Shown: positions 17,232 to 27,006, counted from the first letter of the stretch. The stretch: DNA of 64,000 nucleotides from Bradyrhizobium sp. SZCCT0231 (GCF_018130245.1 NZ_JAFCKP010000007.1:1-64000); one strand, 5' to 3'. Numbers and translations: made by a program. The notes: generated by a model not told the origin, from the sequence alone.

Positions 17232-18224
17232 CTAGATGCCGAAACGGGCGAGGGCGACCCGGATCGCGGAGCGTGGCAGCGATTTGAGCGACCGCCGGCC
17301 GATCATCGCGAGATAAGCGAGCGCTTGGCGATACCTGCCGAAGCGGACTGCCTGCATTGCCGAGTAGGTGACGAGATGGATCTCGGCGGCGAGGCGCAGC
17401 CCGGCTGTCATGCGCTCGGGCAATCTCGACAGGATCAGCCCGTCGTCGAACACCCGCGCGATGGCTGGGAAGAAGTCCTTTGGCGTCCGGACCGCAGCGT
17501 TCATGGTGTTGGCGGTGTGCAGACGATAATCGAGCAGCAGCTCCGGTGCGAACTCGAACTCGCCGATCGCAGCGAGGCGGCACCAGCAATGCCAGTCCTC
17601 GCAATATTTGAGGGACGTATCGAAGCCGCCGATGGCACGGAAAGCTTCGGCGCGTGCGAGCGCTATGCCGCCATTGACGATGAAATTGCCGGCGGCGAGC
17701 CGGGTCAGCACGTCTCCGGACGGCTTCCGACGCCCCTTCAGCAGGCTGCGCCGGCCGATCTGGCGGCCTTCGCTGTCGATCGTGTTGTAGTCACCATAGA
17801 CGAGAACGGCGCGCGGCGCGCCGCGCGCTGCAGCGAGCAGTGCCGCCACAGCGCCCGGGCGCAGGCGGTCGTCGGCATCGAGGAAGAGCAGCCACTCGCC
17901 GTTCGCATGCCGGGCGCCGAGATTGCGCGCCGCCGAGACACCCGCGGAATCGTTATGGATGAAGCGCAACCGCGAGTCACGCACGCGGCGGACGATCGCA
18001 ACGGTTTCGTCGGTCGAGCCGTCGTCCACGACGATCACCTCGGTCACCTCGCGTTGCGCCAGTGCGCTGGCGAGAGTTTCGCCGACATAGGCTGCGGCGT
18101 TCTTGGCGGGAATGACGACGGACACCGACGAGGTCGAGCTCGACGGCAGCGGCTGGCGTACCGCCGGAACGAGGCGTGCGGTGGCCGGCAAATCGAGAAC
18201 GTCTTCGGCGGTGATCTGAGCCAC
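17232..18224 (-). CDS. glycosyltransferase family 2
   Basis: A 330-residue GT2 enzyme. VSVVIPAKNAAAYVGETLASAL (about 33-54) opens the GT-A fold, VIVVDDGSTDET supplies the nucleotide-binding acidic residues, and LLFLDADDRLRPGA (about 112-125) is the DxD region. Further on, IGGFDTSLKYCEDWHCWCRLA is the acceptor-side motif of this family. It converges with the preceding glycosyltransferase, leaving a 9-base gap. Its position marks it as part of the same surface polysaccharide pathway; donor and acceptor are not known. Confidence 0.9.
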   Translation of the reverse strand: MAQITAEDVLDLPATARLVPAVRQPLPSSSTSSVSVVIPAKNAAAYVGETLASALAQREVTEVIVVDDGSTDETVAIVRRVRDSRLRFIHNDSAGVSAARNLGARHANGEWLLFLDADDRLRPGAVAALLAAARGAPRAVLVYGDYNTIDSEGRQIGRRSLLKGRRKPSGDVLTRLAAGNFIVNGGIALARAEAFRAIGGFDTSLKYCEDWHCWCRLAAIGEFEFAPELLLDYRLHTANTMNAAVRTPKDFFPAIARVFDDGLILSRLPERMTAGLRLAAEIHLVTYSAMQAVRFGRYRQALAYLAMIGRRSLKSLPRSAIRVALARFGI

Positions 18225-18459
18225 GGCTCGCCTTTAAGAGTCTGTTAACCAGGGCGCATCTGTCGAATGGATGATGCGATCGATCGCAACATGAGCAGGC
18301 CAGCGGATGATACCCGCATTGCAGTTAAATCATTGCCGCGGAGCCGCGCGGGCTGCGAGTTTCGTAGAATAGCGTTAAGCCGCTGGCATTAAGCCTGTGG
18401 CAGATTTCGAAGAGTGCGGCAGCCGGTCCCATGCGAGAATGCGCATCGGACTGCCGCGG

Positions 18460-19572
18460 ATGGATCCAGTGCCCGCAAAGACATTCGAACACGACCCCGA
18501 TGCGATGATCCTGAACCTCTTTTACGAGGACAAGGACGACCGCTGGTTTCCCGGCGACCGGCATCTGCGGCGCATCGCCCGCCGGCTGCTGCTCGGCGAG
18601 CCGCGCATGAGCGGCCAGCTGCGCGTGTTCCTCAATCTCTGTGCGGGGCTCGACCGGCTCGGCATCCGCTACCGCGTCAACGATTACGGCCATATCGCCA
18701 AGCATCCCGATGAGCTCGCCTGCATCGTCGGCCGCACCTTCCTGCTCGACAAGTTCGCGTGGAAGAACCCGATCCTGCTCGGCGTTGCCGCCCACAACCA
18801 TCCGCTCGACGACCCCGATTTGTTCAAGCGTCTGCCGGTGAAGAAGGTCGTGGTGCCCGGTCCCTGGTACGTCGATATGTATCGGCCGCATTGGCCCGAT
18901 ACCGAAGCCTGGCCTGTCGGTATCGACACGGATCTCTGGGCGCCGTCGGCTCAAGCGCAAAAGACCGTCGATGTGCTGATCTACGACAAGGTTCACTGGG
19001 ACCGCGAGCGCTATGCGCCGGAGATGATCGAGCCCGTTCGCGCCCGACTCATCAAGGAAGGTCGCTCGTTCACGGAGCTGCGCTATGGCAGCTACAAGGA
19101 AGAAGATTATCGAGCCGCGCTGGCGGTCTCGCGCGCGATGATCTTTCTGTGCCAGAGCGAGAGCCAGGGCATCGCCTATCAGCAGGCCTTGGCTTGCGGC
19201 GTGCCGGTGTTTGCCTGGGATCCGGGCGGGCCGTGGCGCGACCCCGATTATTATCCGCACCGGGTGAGGTTCGCGCCGGTATCGTCGGTGCCGTATTGGG
19301 ACGAACGCTGCGGTGCCAAGTTCACCGACATCGCGGGGTTCGAGGCGGGTTGGGACAATTTCTGGGCCGGATGCGCCGCGGGCGAGTTCGATCCGCGCGG
19401 TTACATCCTGGACAATCTCACGCTGGAGCAACGGGCGCTGCAATATTATCAGATCGCGCGGAGCATCGTGCGGCCGACAGCGGTGCCGCAGACCTCCGGC
19501 AGGGCCGTTGATGGACGCTCAGAAGGGTTGAGCCAGGACGCGGAGCTTCATCGGCGTCACCAAATGTCTTGA
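18460..19572 (+). CDS. glycosyltransferase (GT4-like, group 1)
   Basis: A protein of about 370 residues. The second half has a GT-B feel: VDVLIYDKVHWDRE, then LAVSRAMIFLCQSESQGIAYQQALACGVPVFAWDPGG. The latter matches the donor-binding E(x)xG(x)xxxEALACG-type motif of GT4 enzymes. The first half is unusual, with LNLFYEDKDDRWFPGDRH near the N-terminus. The start is uncertain: the frame opens at a GTG at 18397, with ATGs at 18433, 18460 and 18508. I chose 18460 without a strong ribosome-binding site. It is followed after 3 bases by the polymerase/ligase-like gene. Confidence 0.8.
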   Translation: MDPVPAKTFEHDPDAMILNLFYEDKDDRWFPGDRHLRRIARRLLLGEPRMSGQLRVFLNLCAGLDRLGIRYRVNDYGHIAKHPDELACIVGRTFLLDKFAWKNPILLGVAAHNHPLDDPDLFKRLPVKKVVVPGPWYVDMYRPHWPDTEAWPVGIDTDLWAPSAQAQKTVDVLIYDKVHWDRERYAPEMIEPVRARLIKEGRSFTELRYGSYKEEDYRAALAVSRAMIFLCQSESQGIAYQQALACGVPVFAWDPGGPWRDPDYYPHRVRFAPVSSVPYWDERCGAKFTDIAGFEAGWDNFWAGCAAGEFDPRGYILDNLTLEQRALQYYQIARSIVRPTAVPQTSGRAVDGRSEGLSQDAELHRRHQMS

Positions 19573-19575
19573 GCC

Positions 19576-20928
19576 ATGGACCACAGCGCCACTGACATGA
19601 TCGACGTCGAGGCCCGATCGTTGGGCCATGTCCTGCGGGACGGCCTCGCGGGGCTCGATGCCATGCAGGCGGCGCGCTGCCTCGTCGCGGTCGGGGCACT
19701 GCTGCTGGTGCTGGTGACGCTCGATCCGTTCCCGGACCTGCGCAATCCCGACGTCACCACCATCGTCGGCGGACGAATGGCGTTGACCTACATCTCCTGG
19801 GGCTTCCTGGCTGCGGTCGCAATGCTGTGCGTCGCCGCCTCGGATGCGCCCGCGCTGAAGAGCCTGCTGACGCCGCTTCATCTCTGCCTCCTGGGCTGGC
19901 TGGCGATCAACATCGTCTTCTCCGAGAGCCGCGGCGTTTCGATCCAGCGATTCGTGCTCGCCGCCAGCGTGACGTCGCTCGCCGTTGTGTTGCCATTGCT
20001 GCCGCCGACGCAGCGCAGCTTCAACCTTTGCCTGGGTGCCGCCGCGCTCGTGCTGCTCGTGCTCTGCTATCTCGGTGTCTTCCTCGCGCCGCAATATTCG
20101 ATCCACACGGCCATCGACGTCACCGAACCGCAGCTTGCCGGCGACTGGCGCGGCAGCTTTGGTCACAAGAACATTGCCTCGGCCGTGATGACCATCCTGG
20201 TCTATGTCGGCATCTACCTGTCCGCCGCGGGCTCGTTCGTGATGGGGCCCGCGATCGCCGTGCTGGCCGGTACCTTCCTGATCTTCACCGGCGGCAAGAC
20301 GTCGTCGGTGCTGTGCCTCGCGATCTACGCTCTCGCCTCGCTGGTCTATGTCACGCCAGGCCTGTGGCTGAAGCGGATGATCTGCTTCGTGCCGCTGGTT
20401 GCGATGAACCTGTTGACCGTCGGCAGTGTCCTCAGCCCGGCGCTCGGGGCGATGACGCGGCTGCTTCCGCTCGATCCCACCTTCACCGGCCGTTCCGCGA
20501 TCTGGGAGTTCGCGCTCGCGGCGCTCGCCGAGAAGCCGATCATCGGTCACGGCTATGCGGCCTTCTGGGACGACGTGAGTGCGAGGGCGACCGCCCAAGG
20601 CGCCGAATGGGCGACGTCCGCGGCGCACAGCCACAACAGCTACCTCGATCTCGCGGTCACCATCGGCTTGCCGGGATTGGTGCTCGTGATCCTCGTCTTC
20701 GTGCTCGCGCCGCTCGGCAATTTCCAGACGGCCCAGGCTCGCAGCCGCAGTGGCGCACTGGCCAAGCTGTTCCTGACCGTGTGGCTGTTCGGCCTGTATT
20801 ACGGCGCCACCGAGACCTTCCTGCTCGAACGGCAGAATCCGATCTGGTTCATGTTCGCGCTAGCCGTGGCGGGCCTGCACTTCCTGGCGAGGTTCCAATG
20901 CGTCGAGCAGATCGAGCCGAAGCCTTGA
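19576..20928 (+). CDS. O-antigen ligase/polymerase-like membrane protein (Wzy/ExoQ type)
   Basis: This 450-residue integral membrane protein has about ten hydrophobic segments. It carries the hallmark loop of the O-antigen ligase/Wzy family: GHGYAAFWDD (about 319) and AAHSHNSYLDLAVTIGLPGLVLV (about 350-372), with the family's HNxxL motif. GGKTSSVLCLAIYA near 235 is another typical segment. It probably polymerises or ligates lipid-linked repeat units at the periplasmic face. It starts 3 bases after the preceding glycosyltransferase, so the two form one transcript. Confidence 0.88.
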   Translation: MDHSATDMIDVEARSLGHVLRDGLAGLDAMQAARCLVAVGALLLVLVTLDPFPDLRNPDVTTIVGGRMALTYISWGFLAAVAMLCVAASDAPALKSLLTPLHLCLLGWLAINIVFSESRGVSIQRFVLAASVTSLAVVLPLLPPTQRSFNLCLGAAALVLLVLCYLGVFLAPQYSIHTAIDVTEPQLAGDWRGSFGHKNIASAVMTILVYVGIYLSAAGSFVMGPAIAVLAGTFLIFTGGKTSSVLCLAIYALASLVYVTPGLWLKRMICFVPLVAMNLLTVGSVLSPALGAMTRLLPLDPTFTGRSAIWEFALAALAEKPIIGHGYAAFWDDVSARATAQGAEWATSAAHSHNSYLDLAVTIGLPGLVLVILVFVLAPLGNFQTAQARSRSGALAKLFLTVWLFGLYYGATETFLLERQNPIWFMFALAVAGLHFLARFQCVEQIEPKP

Positions 20929-21048
20929 CAGCTTGTCGCAGCCAGGCCGTCTCGAGTGGCATTGGCTTAACGATGAGCAGCGACGCTGCTTGTGGCCTGC
21001 AACAAACATAATCTATCTGGAAACATTCAGTAAGCGTATGCGCAGCGG

Positions 21049-22194
21049 ATGACGTTTCTCAGCGTCGAGCAATTAGACGGCCAGGTGTCCAGCACGTCGG
21101 GAATCGCAGTCGGTTTCCTGCGTGACTGGCGGCACGCGGCCTCGCGCCTGAACGCCGGGCACCGCACCGCGTTCCAGCATGTCGACTGGCTCGGCGCCTG
21201 GTACGAGGCGTTTCGCGACGTCGCTCCGCTGATCGCCGTGATCTCTGATGCTGCCACTGGCAAGGATATCGCGATCGTGCCGATGATCAGCCATATCAGG
21301 CGCGGCATCCGCATCGTCGAGTTCGCGGACCTCGGCGTCTCCGACAACAACGCACCGATCCTGGCGCTCGATGCCGCGTTGGACGCGGGGGCGACGGATG
21401 CGATCACCAAGGCGCTGATCGGCGCGTTGCGCGCGCTGCCCGACCGTTTGGATCTGCTCCGCCTGAAGAAGATGCCGGCTGAGGTCAGCGGCAAGCCGAA
21501 CCCGCTGGTGTCGCTCGGCCGGATCGGATCCTCCTCGCTCAATGGCAATCTCGTGCTGATGGGCGATGACTATCGCGACTACCAGGCCTCGATCAAGCGC
21601 CTGCAGATGCCGCGCTGCTGGCGGGTGTTCAGCCGCCATGCCGGCGCGCGGTTCGAGATCGCCGCGGATGTCGCGCGTGCGCATGAGCTGCTGGACGTGA
21701 TGGATCTCCAGCAGCAGGCACGCATGCGAAAGCTCGGCTCGCCGTTCGTTCTCAACGACGAGACCCATGCGAGATTCTATCGCGAGGTCGCCCGCCAGGG
21801 TCTTGCGGAAGGTTATGCCATCATTTCGGCGCTGGTGTGCGACGAGGGCGTCGTCGCCACCGCGCTCGGCGTCAAGCATGGCGCGACCTATGTCCTGCTG
21901 CGCATCAGTCACGCCGGCGATTCATGGTCGAGCTGCTCGCCGGGTCTGCTCGTCACCGAGCGCACCATGGCGGCGCTGCATGCGCAAGGCCTGCGCCGTT
22001 TCGACCTCAGCATCGGCAATCAGGACTACAAGCGGCGCCTCGGCGCCGAGAGGGTGCCGCTGACCGATGTCAGCGTCGCGCTGTCCTGGCGCGGTCTGCC
22101 CTACGCCTGGCGCGATCATGCCGCGCAGGGCCTGCGCCGTTATCCGAGGCTCGCCTCCCTCGCGGCGAGGGCGATGGGCAAGGGAGCGCGATAA
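21049..22194 (+). CDS. GNAT/FemAB-like acyltransferase (CelD/BcsL type)
   Basis: A 381-residue protein resembling the BioF2-like acetyltransferase family found in cellulose and exopolysaccharide clusters. The early HRTAFQHVDWLGAWYEAFRD is typical of the family. The C-terminal half (about 200-350) forms the GNAT-like fold, with ALVCDEGVVATALGVKHGATYVLL and FDLSIGNQDYKRRLGAE. The likely role is acyl substitution of the polysaccharide or its lipid-linked units. It ends the plus-strand part of the polysaccharide locus, 120 bases after the polymerase-like gene. Confidence 0.85.
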   Translation: MTFLSVEQLDGQVSSTSGIAVGFLRDWRHAASRLNAGHRTAFQHVDWLGAWYEAFRDVAPLIAVISDAATGKDIAIVPMISHIRRGIRIVEFADLGVSDNNAPILALDAALDAGATDAITKALIGALRALPDRLDLLRLKKMPAEVSGKPNPLVSLGRIGSSSLNGNLVLMGDDYRDYQASIKRLQMPRCWRVFSRHAGARFEIAADVARAHELLDVMDLQQQARMRKLGSPFVLNDETHARFYREVARQGLAEGYAIISALVCDEGVVATALGVKHGATYVLLRISHAGDSWSSCSPGLLVTERTMAALHAQGLRRFDLSIGNQDYKRRLGAERVPLTDVSVALSWRGLPYAWRDHAAQGLRRYPRLASLAARAMGKGAR

Positions 22195-22209
22195 CGCGGC
22201 GGAGAGACG

Positions 22210-22749
22210 TCATCTCGAAAGGCCCGCACGAAAGGCATCCAGCAATGCGCGGCCCTGCGGCCAGTCGCCGAGCCTGCTCGACGCGTTGATGTGGCCGAGT
22301 GCGCCCAGCACGATCGAGCCGGATTCCCAAACGCGTGCCCGTCGCTGCGTCATCTCGAGCCCGCCATAGGGATCATCCGTGCTGGCGATGATGAGCGAAG
22401 GAAAGCGCAGCGGACGGTCGGGCACCGGCTTGAACGCGGCGGCTTCGTTGGGAAAATTGGCACCACCTGGATCGGGCACGGCGACCAGGAATGCGCCCGC
22501 GATCGCGGACGGGAAGCGCGCGGCCCAGTGTGCCACCAGCAGGCAGGCGAGACTGTGTGCGACCAGGACGGGCGGCCTCGCGCAGTGGCTGACCGCCCGC
22601 TCCAGGGATTGCTCCCAGTCACCGAGGTCCGGCTGGTCCCAGCTCGCTGGCTGAAATCGCGTGAAGCGCGCATCAGCCCGCTCCCAGAGCGTCTGCCAAT
22701 GGGTATCTCCGGAGCCGCCGAGGCCGGGCAAGGTGATGATGTCGTGCAT
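22210..22749 (-). CDS. alpha/beta hydrolase (RBBP9/YdeN family)
   Basis: A 179-residue serine hydrolase of the small RBBP9/YdeN family. The nucleophile lies in LVAHSLACL (Ser about 67). The acid lies in SLIIASTDDPYGG (about 122-134). The histidine lies in LGALGHINAS (about 153). The N-terminal LPGLGGSGDTHWQTLWE is characteristic. The natural substrate of this family is mostly unknown. It is divergent from an Lrp/AsnC regulator gene, which may control it. Confidence 0.9.
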   Translation of the reverse strand: MHDIITLPGLGGSGDTHWQTLWERADARFTRFQPASWDQPDLGDWEQSLERAVSHCARPPVLVAHSLACLLVAHWAARFPSAIAGAFLVAVPDPGGANFPNEAAAFKPVPDRPLRFPSLIIASTDDPYGGLEMTQRRARVWESGSIVLGALGHINASSRLGDWPQGRALLDAFRAGLSR

Positions 22750-22871
22750 GATCGTCCCGTGCTATCTGAGGTGAGATCGCAGTGTGGCCGGTTCGGGTCC
22801 TGAGTCACATGGCAAGTCATCGGCGGAATCGATCATCTGCCGATGATCTCAAGGCGGAATGGAGAATTCGG

Positions 22872-23348
22872 TTGGATCGCTTCGGGAGCATTGACGCGAA
22901 AGACTTGAAGATCCTGGAGGCGCTGCAAGCCAATGCGCGCGTGCCGCTGTCCGAGCTTGGTCGGTCCGTCGGATTGTCCCAGCCGGCAATTTCCGAGCGG
23001 GTCAAGCGGCTCGAGGAAGCCGGGATCATCGAAGGCTACGGTGCCCGGATCAATCCGCGCGCGCTCGGGCTCGGCCTGATGGCGCTGGTCCGCCTGCGCA
23101 CCACGCATGAGCACATCAAGACCTGTCTGAAGAGGTTCGGCGAGATTCCGCACATCATCGAGGTCCATCGCGTGACGGGTGATGATTGCTTCGTGCTGAA
23201 GGTGCTCGTTCCGGCGCCGGAAGATCTGGAGACGATCGTGGACCGCATTGCCGGCTTCGGCGCCGTCACGACCTCGCTGGTGCTGCGGAGCGAGCCGGTG
23301 CGGCCGATCGGCAAAGACCTCGTCAGGAAGAAGATCGAACGCAGTTGA
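22872..23348 (+). CDS. Lrp/AsnC family transcriptional regulator
   Basis: A 158-residue Lrp-type regulator. The HTH (about 8-65) reads IDAKDLKILEALQANARVPL, LGRSVGLSQPAISERVKRLEEAG. The RAM domain with VTGDDCFVLKVLV follows. I place the start at the TTG at 22872, because GGAG sits about 7 bases upstream and the resulting length is standard; the frame extends upstream to 22782. Divergent from the alpha/beta hydrolase gene across about 120 bases. Effector unknown, probably an amino acid. Confidence 0.88.
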   Translation: MDRFGSIDAKDLKILEALQANARVPLSELGRSVGLSQPAISERVKRLEEAGIIEGYGARINPRALGLGLMALVRLRTTHEHIKTCLKRFGEIPHIIEVHRVTGDDCFVLKVLVPAPEDLETIVDRIAGFGAVTTSLVLRSEPVRPIGKDLVRKKIERS

Positions 23349-23463
23349 AGCGTGACCGGCGACGATCGACGCGTCACGGCGCCGTCACAAAGCCCGCGAT
23401 TGCGCCGAGCTTCCGATTAACGCGCGAGTTGTGTTATCGTCGTCTCCGTTTTCCGGAGGTGAC

Positions 23464-24348
23464 ATGGAAGATCGTTCGGCAAAATATCGCGCATTCTACG
23501 CGCAGTTGATCTGCGCTGCGGCAAGGGCCGTGGATCCCCGTATCGAGCAGGCCTTTCGGACCGTTAGGCGCGAGCCTTTCGTCGGGCCCGGGCCGTGGTC
23601 GATTTCCTTCGGCGGTCACCCCTATGTCGTGACGCCCGACGACGATCCTGCCTTCATCTACCAGAACGCGCTGTTGGCGCTGGACCCGGCGCGCGGTCTC
23701 AACATCGGAATGCCCGGTGCGCACGCCTTCTGGCTCAGCGGCTGCGCCGTGAGGGAAGACGAGACTGTGATCCAGATCGGTGCGGGCAGCGGCTATTACA
23801 CCGCGATCCTCGCGCATCTCGTCGGACCCGGCGGCCGCGTTCACGCCTATGAGATCGACGAACGTCTGGCGGGACTCGCGCGCGACAATCTCAAGGATGT
23901 TGCTCATGTCGACGTGTGCGACCGTTCGGGCGTCGCGTCCGATCTGCCGGCCGCGGATGTGATCTATGTCTGCGCAGGCGCGGCGCAGCCGGCCGCGGAA
24001 TGGCTCGAGGCGCTGCGGCCCGGCGGGCGGCTGGTGTTTCCGCTCGCGCCGGAAGGCGTGCTCGGCGGCATGCTGATGATCACGCGCCCGGACAATGGCG
24101 TGATCTGGCCGGCGAAATTCCTCGGCCGGGCCCAATTCATCGGCTGCGCGGGATTGCAGGATGCGGATGCCGGCCGGCGCCTGGCCGAGGCATTCGCGAG
24201 AGGATGGGAGAACGTGCAATCGTTGCGGAGAGAGGGCGATCCGGACGAGACGTGCTGGTTCGCCGGTGAGGGCTGGTGGCTGTCGACGGCACCGGCGCCT
24301 GTTGCTACGGACCCAATCAGGCCCCACGCCGACATCACGCAGGCCTAG
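23464..24348 (+). CDS. PCMT-like SAM-dependent methyltransferase
   Basis: A 294-residue protein related to protein-L-isoaspartate O-methyltransferases. SAM motif I is VIQIGAGSGYYTAIL (about 102-116), followed by VHAYEIDERLAGLARDNL. PAADVIYVCAGAAQPAAEWLEAL and GGRLVFPL are the downstream motifs. It is longer than standard PCMT (about 210-230) because of an N-terminal arm with FVGPGPWSI and a C-terminal addition. Substrate unknown. The ATG at 23464 has a strong GGAGGT ribosome-binding site. Confidence 0.85.
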   Translation: MEDRSAKYRAFYAQLICAAARAVDPRIEQAFRTVRREPFVGPGPWSISFGGHPYVVTPDDDPAFIYQNALLALDPARGLNIGMPGAHAFWLSGCAVREDETVIQIGAGSGYYTAILAHLVGPGGRVHAYEIDERLAGLARDNLKDVAHVDVCDRSGVASDLPAADVIYVCAGAAQPAAEWLEALRPGGRLVFPLAPEGVLGGMLMITRPDNGVIWPAKFLGRAQFIGCAGLQDADAGRRLAEAFARGWENVQSLRREGDPDETCWFAGEGWWLSTAPAPVATDPIRPHADITQA

Positions 24349-24588
24349 CGGATCACGAGTTCGTGCAGCCTGCACAGTGAAATCGCCCGCGCGAGGCGCG
24401 GAACAGGCTGCGGCAATACCAGCGCCGCGCCAGCGCCTGTGCTGGCTTGCGGATCATCTGCGCGATCAACAAGAGTTCGAAAGCCATTCGGATCGTTCTT
24501 GGTCAAATATTCGAGCCACAGATGGGGCGGCATTCCCGAATGAGAATGCCGCCCGGGTCGCATCAGCAATGCAGCTCAGCCGTGCAGC

Positions 24589-25188
24589 TCAGCCATGAAG
24601 TTTCCTGGCGGTCTCCGCGATCTGGCGGCCCTGATAGCGTGCGCCGGCGAGCTCGTTGGCGCTGGGCTGGCGGCTGCCGTCACCGCCGGTGATCGTGGTG
24701 GCGCCGTAGGGGGCGCCGCCCGTGACCTCGTCGAGCTTCATCTGGCCGGCAAAGCCGTAGTTCATGCCGACCACCACCATGCCGAAATGCAGCAAGTTGG
24801 TGATGATCGAGAACAGCGTGGTCTCCTGGCCGCCGTGCTGGGTCGCACTGGAGGTGAAGGCGCCGCCGACCTTGCCGTGCAGTGCGCCCTTGGCCCAGAG
24901 CCCGCCGGCCTGATCCAAAAAGTTCGCCATCTGCGAGGCCATGCGGCCGAAGCGGGTGCCGGTGCCGACGATGATCGCGTCGTAACCCGCGAGGTCCTCG
25001 ATCCTGGCGACCGGCGCGGCCTGGTCGAGCTTGTAATGCGAGGCTTTCGCGACCTCGGCCGGCACCAGCTCGGGCACGCGCTTGATGTCGACGGTGACGC
25101 CGGCCTCGCGCGCGCCTTCGGCGACGGCATTGGCCATCGCCTCGATGTGGCCATAGGCGGAATAATAGAGGACGAGAACTTTGGTCAT
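24589..25188 (-). CDS. wrbA: NAD(P)H:quinone oxidoreductase, type IV (WrbA)
   Basis: A 199-residue flavodoxin-fold enzyme that reduces quinones by two electrons using FMN and NAD(P)H, limiting semiquinone stress. The FMN phosphate loop is [20 protein letters not shown] (about 6-25). [27 protein letters not shown] (about 75-101) and [12 protein letters not shown] (about 111-122) are WrbA hallmarks, as is [12 protein letters not shown]. It lies 59 bases downstream of the pirin gene on the same strand, so the two are probably co-transcribed. Confidence 0.96.
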   Translation of the reverse strand: MTKVLVLYYSAYGHIEAMANAVAEGAREAGVTVDIKRVPELVPAEVAKASHYKLDQAAPVARIEDLAGYDAIIVGTGTRFGRMASQMANFLDQAGGLWAKGALHGKVGGAFTSSATQHGGQETTLFSIITNLLHFGMVVVGMNYGFAGQMKLDEVTGGAPYGATTITGGDGSRQPSANELAGARYQGRQIAETARKLHG

Positions 25189-25204
25189 GGGTGGTCTCCG
25201 CAGG

Positions 25205-25237
25205 GATTGGGTGAGGTGATTGGGTGAGGTGATTGGT
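25205..25237. repeat. 13-base tandem repeat, about 2.5 copies
   Basis: The unit GATTGGGTGAGGT occurs twice in full (25205-25217 and 25218-25230) and begins a third time. It lies in the short gap between the pirin and wrbA genes and could vary by slippage, altering the spacing. Confidence 0.8.
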
Positions 25238-25247
25238 TGCTTGATCG

Positions 25248-25946
25248 TCACGCCGCGTCGACGAGCACGAGCTCGGAATCTTCCAGCGCCGTGATCTTGA
25301 GCCTGGCCTCGTCGCGGATCGCGGCGCCGTCGCGGGCATTGACGCGGACGCCGTTGATCTCGACTGAGCCCGCCGCCGGCACGAGGTAGAGATGCCGCGA
25401 TGTCTGCGGCTCGTACTCCGCGCTCTCGCCCGCCTTCAGCGTGGTGGCGAGCACCCGCGCGTCGGCGCGGATCGGCAGCGCATCCGTATCGTCCTCGAAG
25501 CCGCTCGCAATGGTGACGAGCTTGCTGGAGCGGTCTGCCTTCGGGAAAGGCTTCGAGCCCCAGGTCGGCTGGCCGCCGCGCATCGTCGGCTCGATCCAGA
25601 TCTGGAAGATCCGCGTCCTGGTCGGCTCGAGATTGTACTCGGAGTGGCGGATGCCGCTGCCGGCGCTCATCACCTGCACGTCGCCCGCCTCGGTGCGTCC
25701 TTGGTTGCCGAGGCTGTCCTGATGGGTGATGGCACCCTCGCGCACATAGGTGATGATTTCCATGTTGGCGTGGGGATGGGCGGGAAAGCCGGTGTTGGGC
25801 GCGATCTCGTCGTCGTTCCAAACCCGCAAGGCCCCGTGGCCCATGTTGTTCGGGTCATAATGGCTGGCGAAGGAGAAGTGATGCTTGGCCTTGAGCCAGC
25901 CGTGATCGGCGCCGCCGAGCTTTGCGAAAGGTCTGAGTTCGATCAT
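25248..25946 (-). CDS. pirin family protein (bicupin, quercetinase-like)
   Basis: A 232-residue pirin-type bicupin. The N-terminal cupin has the metal-binding histidines in [15 protein letters not shown] (about 54-68) and [10 protein letters not shown] (about 97-106), with the usual [16 protein letters not shown] near residue 17. Proteins of this class (E. coli YhhW) bind iron and can cleave quercetin. The start at 25946 gives the standard MIELRPF-type N-terminus; the longer frame upstream is not needed. It precedes wrbA and is divergent from a LysR-type gene, a very common redox-stress arrangement. Confidence 0.93.
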   Translation of the reverse strand: MIELRPFAKLGGADHGWLKAKHHFSFASHYDPNNMGHGALRVWNDDEIAPNTGFPAHPHANMEIITYVREGAITHQDSLGNQGRTEAGDVQVMSAGSGIRHSEYNLEPTRTRIFQIWIEPTMRGGQPTWGSKPFPKADRSSKLVTIASGFEDDTDALPIRADARVLATTLKAGESAEYEPQTSRHLYLVPAAGSVEINGVRVNARDGAAIRDEARLKITALEDSELVLVDAA

Positions 25947-26010
25947 CTGTGCAATTCCTTGATTGTCGGATTGACCTCTTGGATAAGCCTCCGTCTGTGG
26001 TATAAAAATA

Positions 26011-26034
26011 GAAACTGTTGAAACACATTGTTTC
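26011..26034. promoter_or_regulatory. candidate LysR-type operator between pirin and LysR genes
   Basis: The divergent spacer contains GAAAC-ACATT-GTTTC (26020-26034), an interrupted inverted repeat with a T-N11-A core, plus a further GAAAC copy at 26011. Position and form suit LysR binding, but this is inference only. Confidence 0.45.
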
Positions 26035-26062
26035 CTTAAATATCCCGATTGGACCAAGGCCC

Positions 26063-26998
26063 ATGGCAAAACTTCCCGATTTCGAGGCGCTCGCGATTTT
26101 CGCAAAAGTCGTGGAATTACGGTCGTTTGCGGGGGCCGCGAGCGAGCTCGTCACGTCCAAGGCCACGGTGTCCAAGGCGGTCACGCGGCTGGAGGAGCGG
26201 CTCGGCGCCCGGCTGTTCAACCGCACCTCGCGCCGGCTCGCGCTGACCGATGCGGGCCACAAGCTGGCCGAACGCGCGACGCGCCTGCTGGCCGACGGCG
26301 AGGCGGCCGAGAACGAGGCGCTGGCGCAGTCGGTGGCGCCGCGCGGCCTGGTGCGGCTCGCCGTGCCCATGACGTTCGGCATCAAGGCGGTGGCGCCGCT
26401 GCTGCCGGAATTTTTCGAGACCTATCCGGAGGTCTCGGTCGACCTGCACTTGAGCGATGCGACCGTCGACCTGATCGGCGAGGGTTTTGACATGGCGGTG
26501 CGGATCGCGCGGCTGGCGGACTCATCGCTGATCGCGCGGCGGCTCTTCACCATGCCGCGCTTCACAGTCGCCGCGCCGTCCTATCTCAAGCAATATGGCC
26601 GGCCGACGCATCCGATGCATCTGGCCGGGCACAAATGCTTCAGCTACGCCTATCTCTCCACGCCCAACGTCTGGCACTACACCAATTCGGCCGGCGAGCA
26701 GGCCAGCGTGCGACCGGGCGGTCAGCTTCGCGTCAACAACGGCGAAGCCGTGATGCCGGCGCTGATCGCGGGCCTCGGCATCGCCGAGCTGCCGGAATTC
26801 ATCGTCGGTGAGGCGATCTCCTCAGGGCAGGTCGAGGTCATCCTGAAGGATTGGAAGCAGGCCGAAGGCGCCGTGCATCTGGTGACGCCGCCCGGCGGCC
26901 CGCGCCCCGCGCGCGTGGAAGCGCTCGGCGATTTTCTCGCGGCGAAGCTGCCGGGGATGTGCAAGCGGCGGCCGAAGAAGGGTGTGAGAGTGTCGTGA
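26063..26998 (+). CDS. LysR family transcriptional regulator
   Basis: A 311-residue LysR regulator. The HTH (about 5-65) reads FEALAIFAKVVELRSFAGAASELVTSKATVSKAVTRLEERLGARLFNRTSR in outline. A substrate-binding-type effector domain follows (about 90-300). The ATG at 26063 (MAKLPDFEAL) puts the HTH at the usual place; an in-frame TTG at 26018 is less likely. It is divergent from pirin-wrbA and, by the standard pattern for quinone-responsive LysR proteins, probably controls them. Confidence 0.93.
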   Translation: MAKLPDFEALAIFAKVVELRSFAGAASELVTSKATVSKAVTRLEERLGARLFNRTSRRLALTDAGHKLAERATRLLADGEAAENEALAQSVAPRGLVRLAVPMTFGIKAVAPLLPEFFETYPEVSVDLHLSDATVDLIGEGFDMAVRIARLADSSLIARRLFTMPRFTVAAPSYLKQYGRPTHPMHLAGHKCFSYAYLSTPNVWHYTNSAGEQASVRPGGQLRVNNGEAVMPALIAGLGIAELPEFIVGEAISSGQVEVILKDWKQAEGAVHLVTPPGGPRPARVEALGDFLAAKLPGMCKRRPKKGVRVS

Positions 26999-27006
26999 TT
27001 TTGGTC

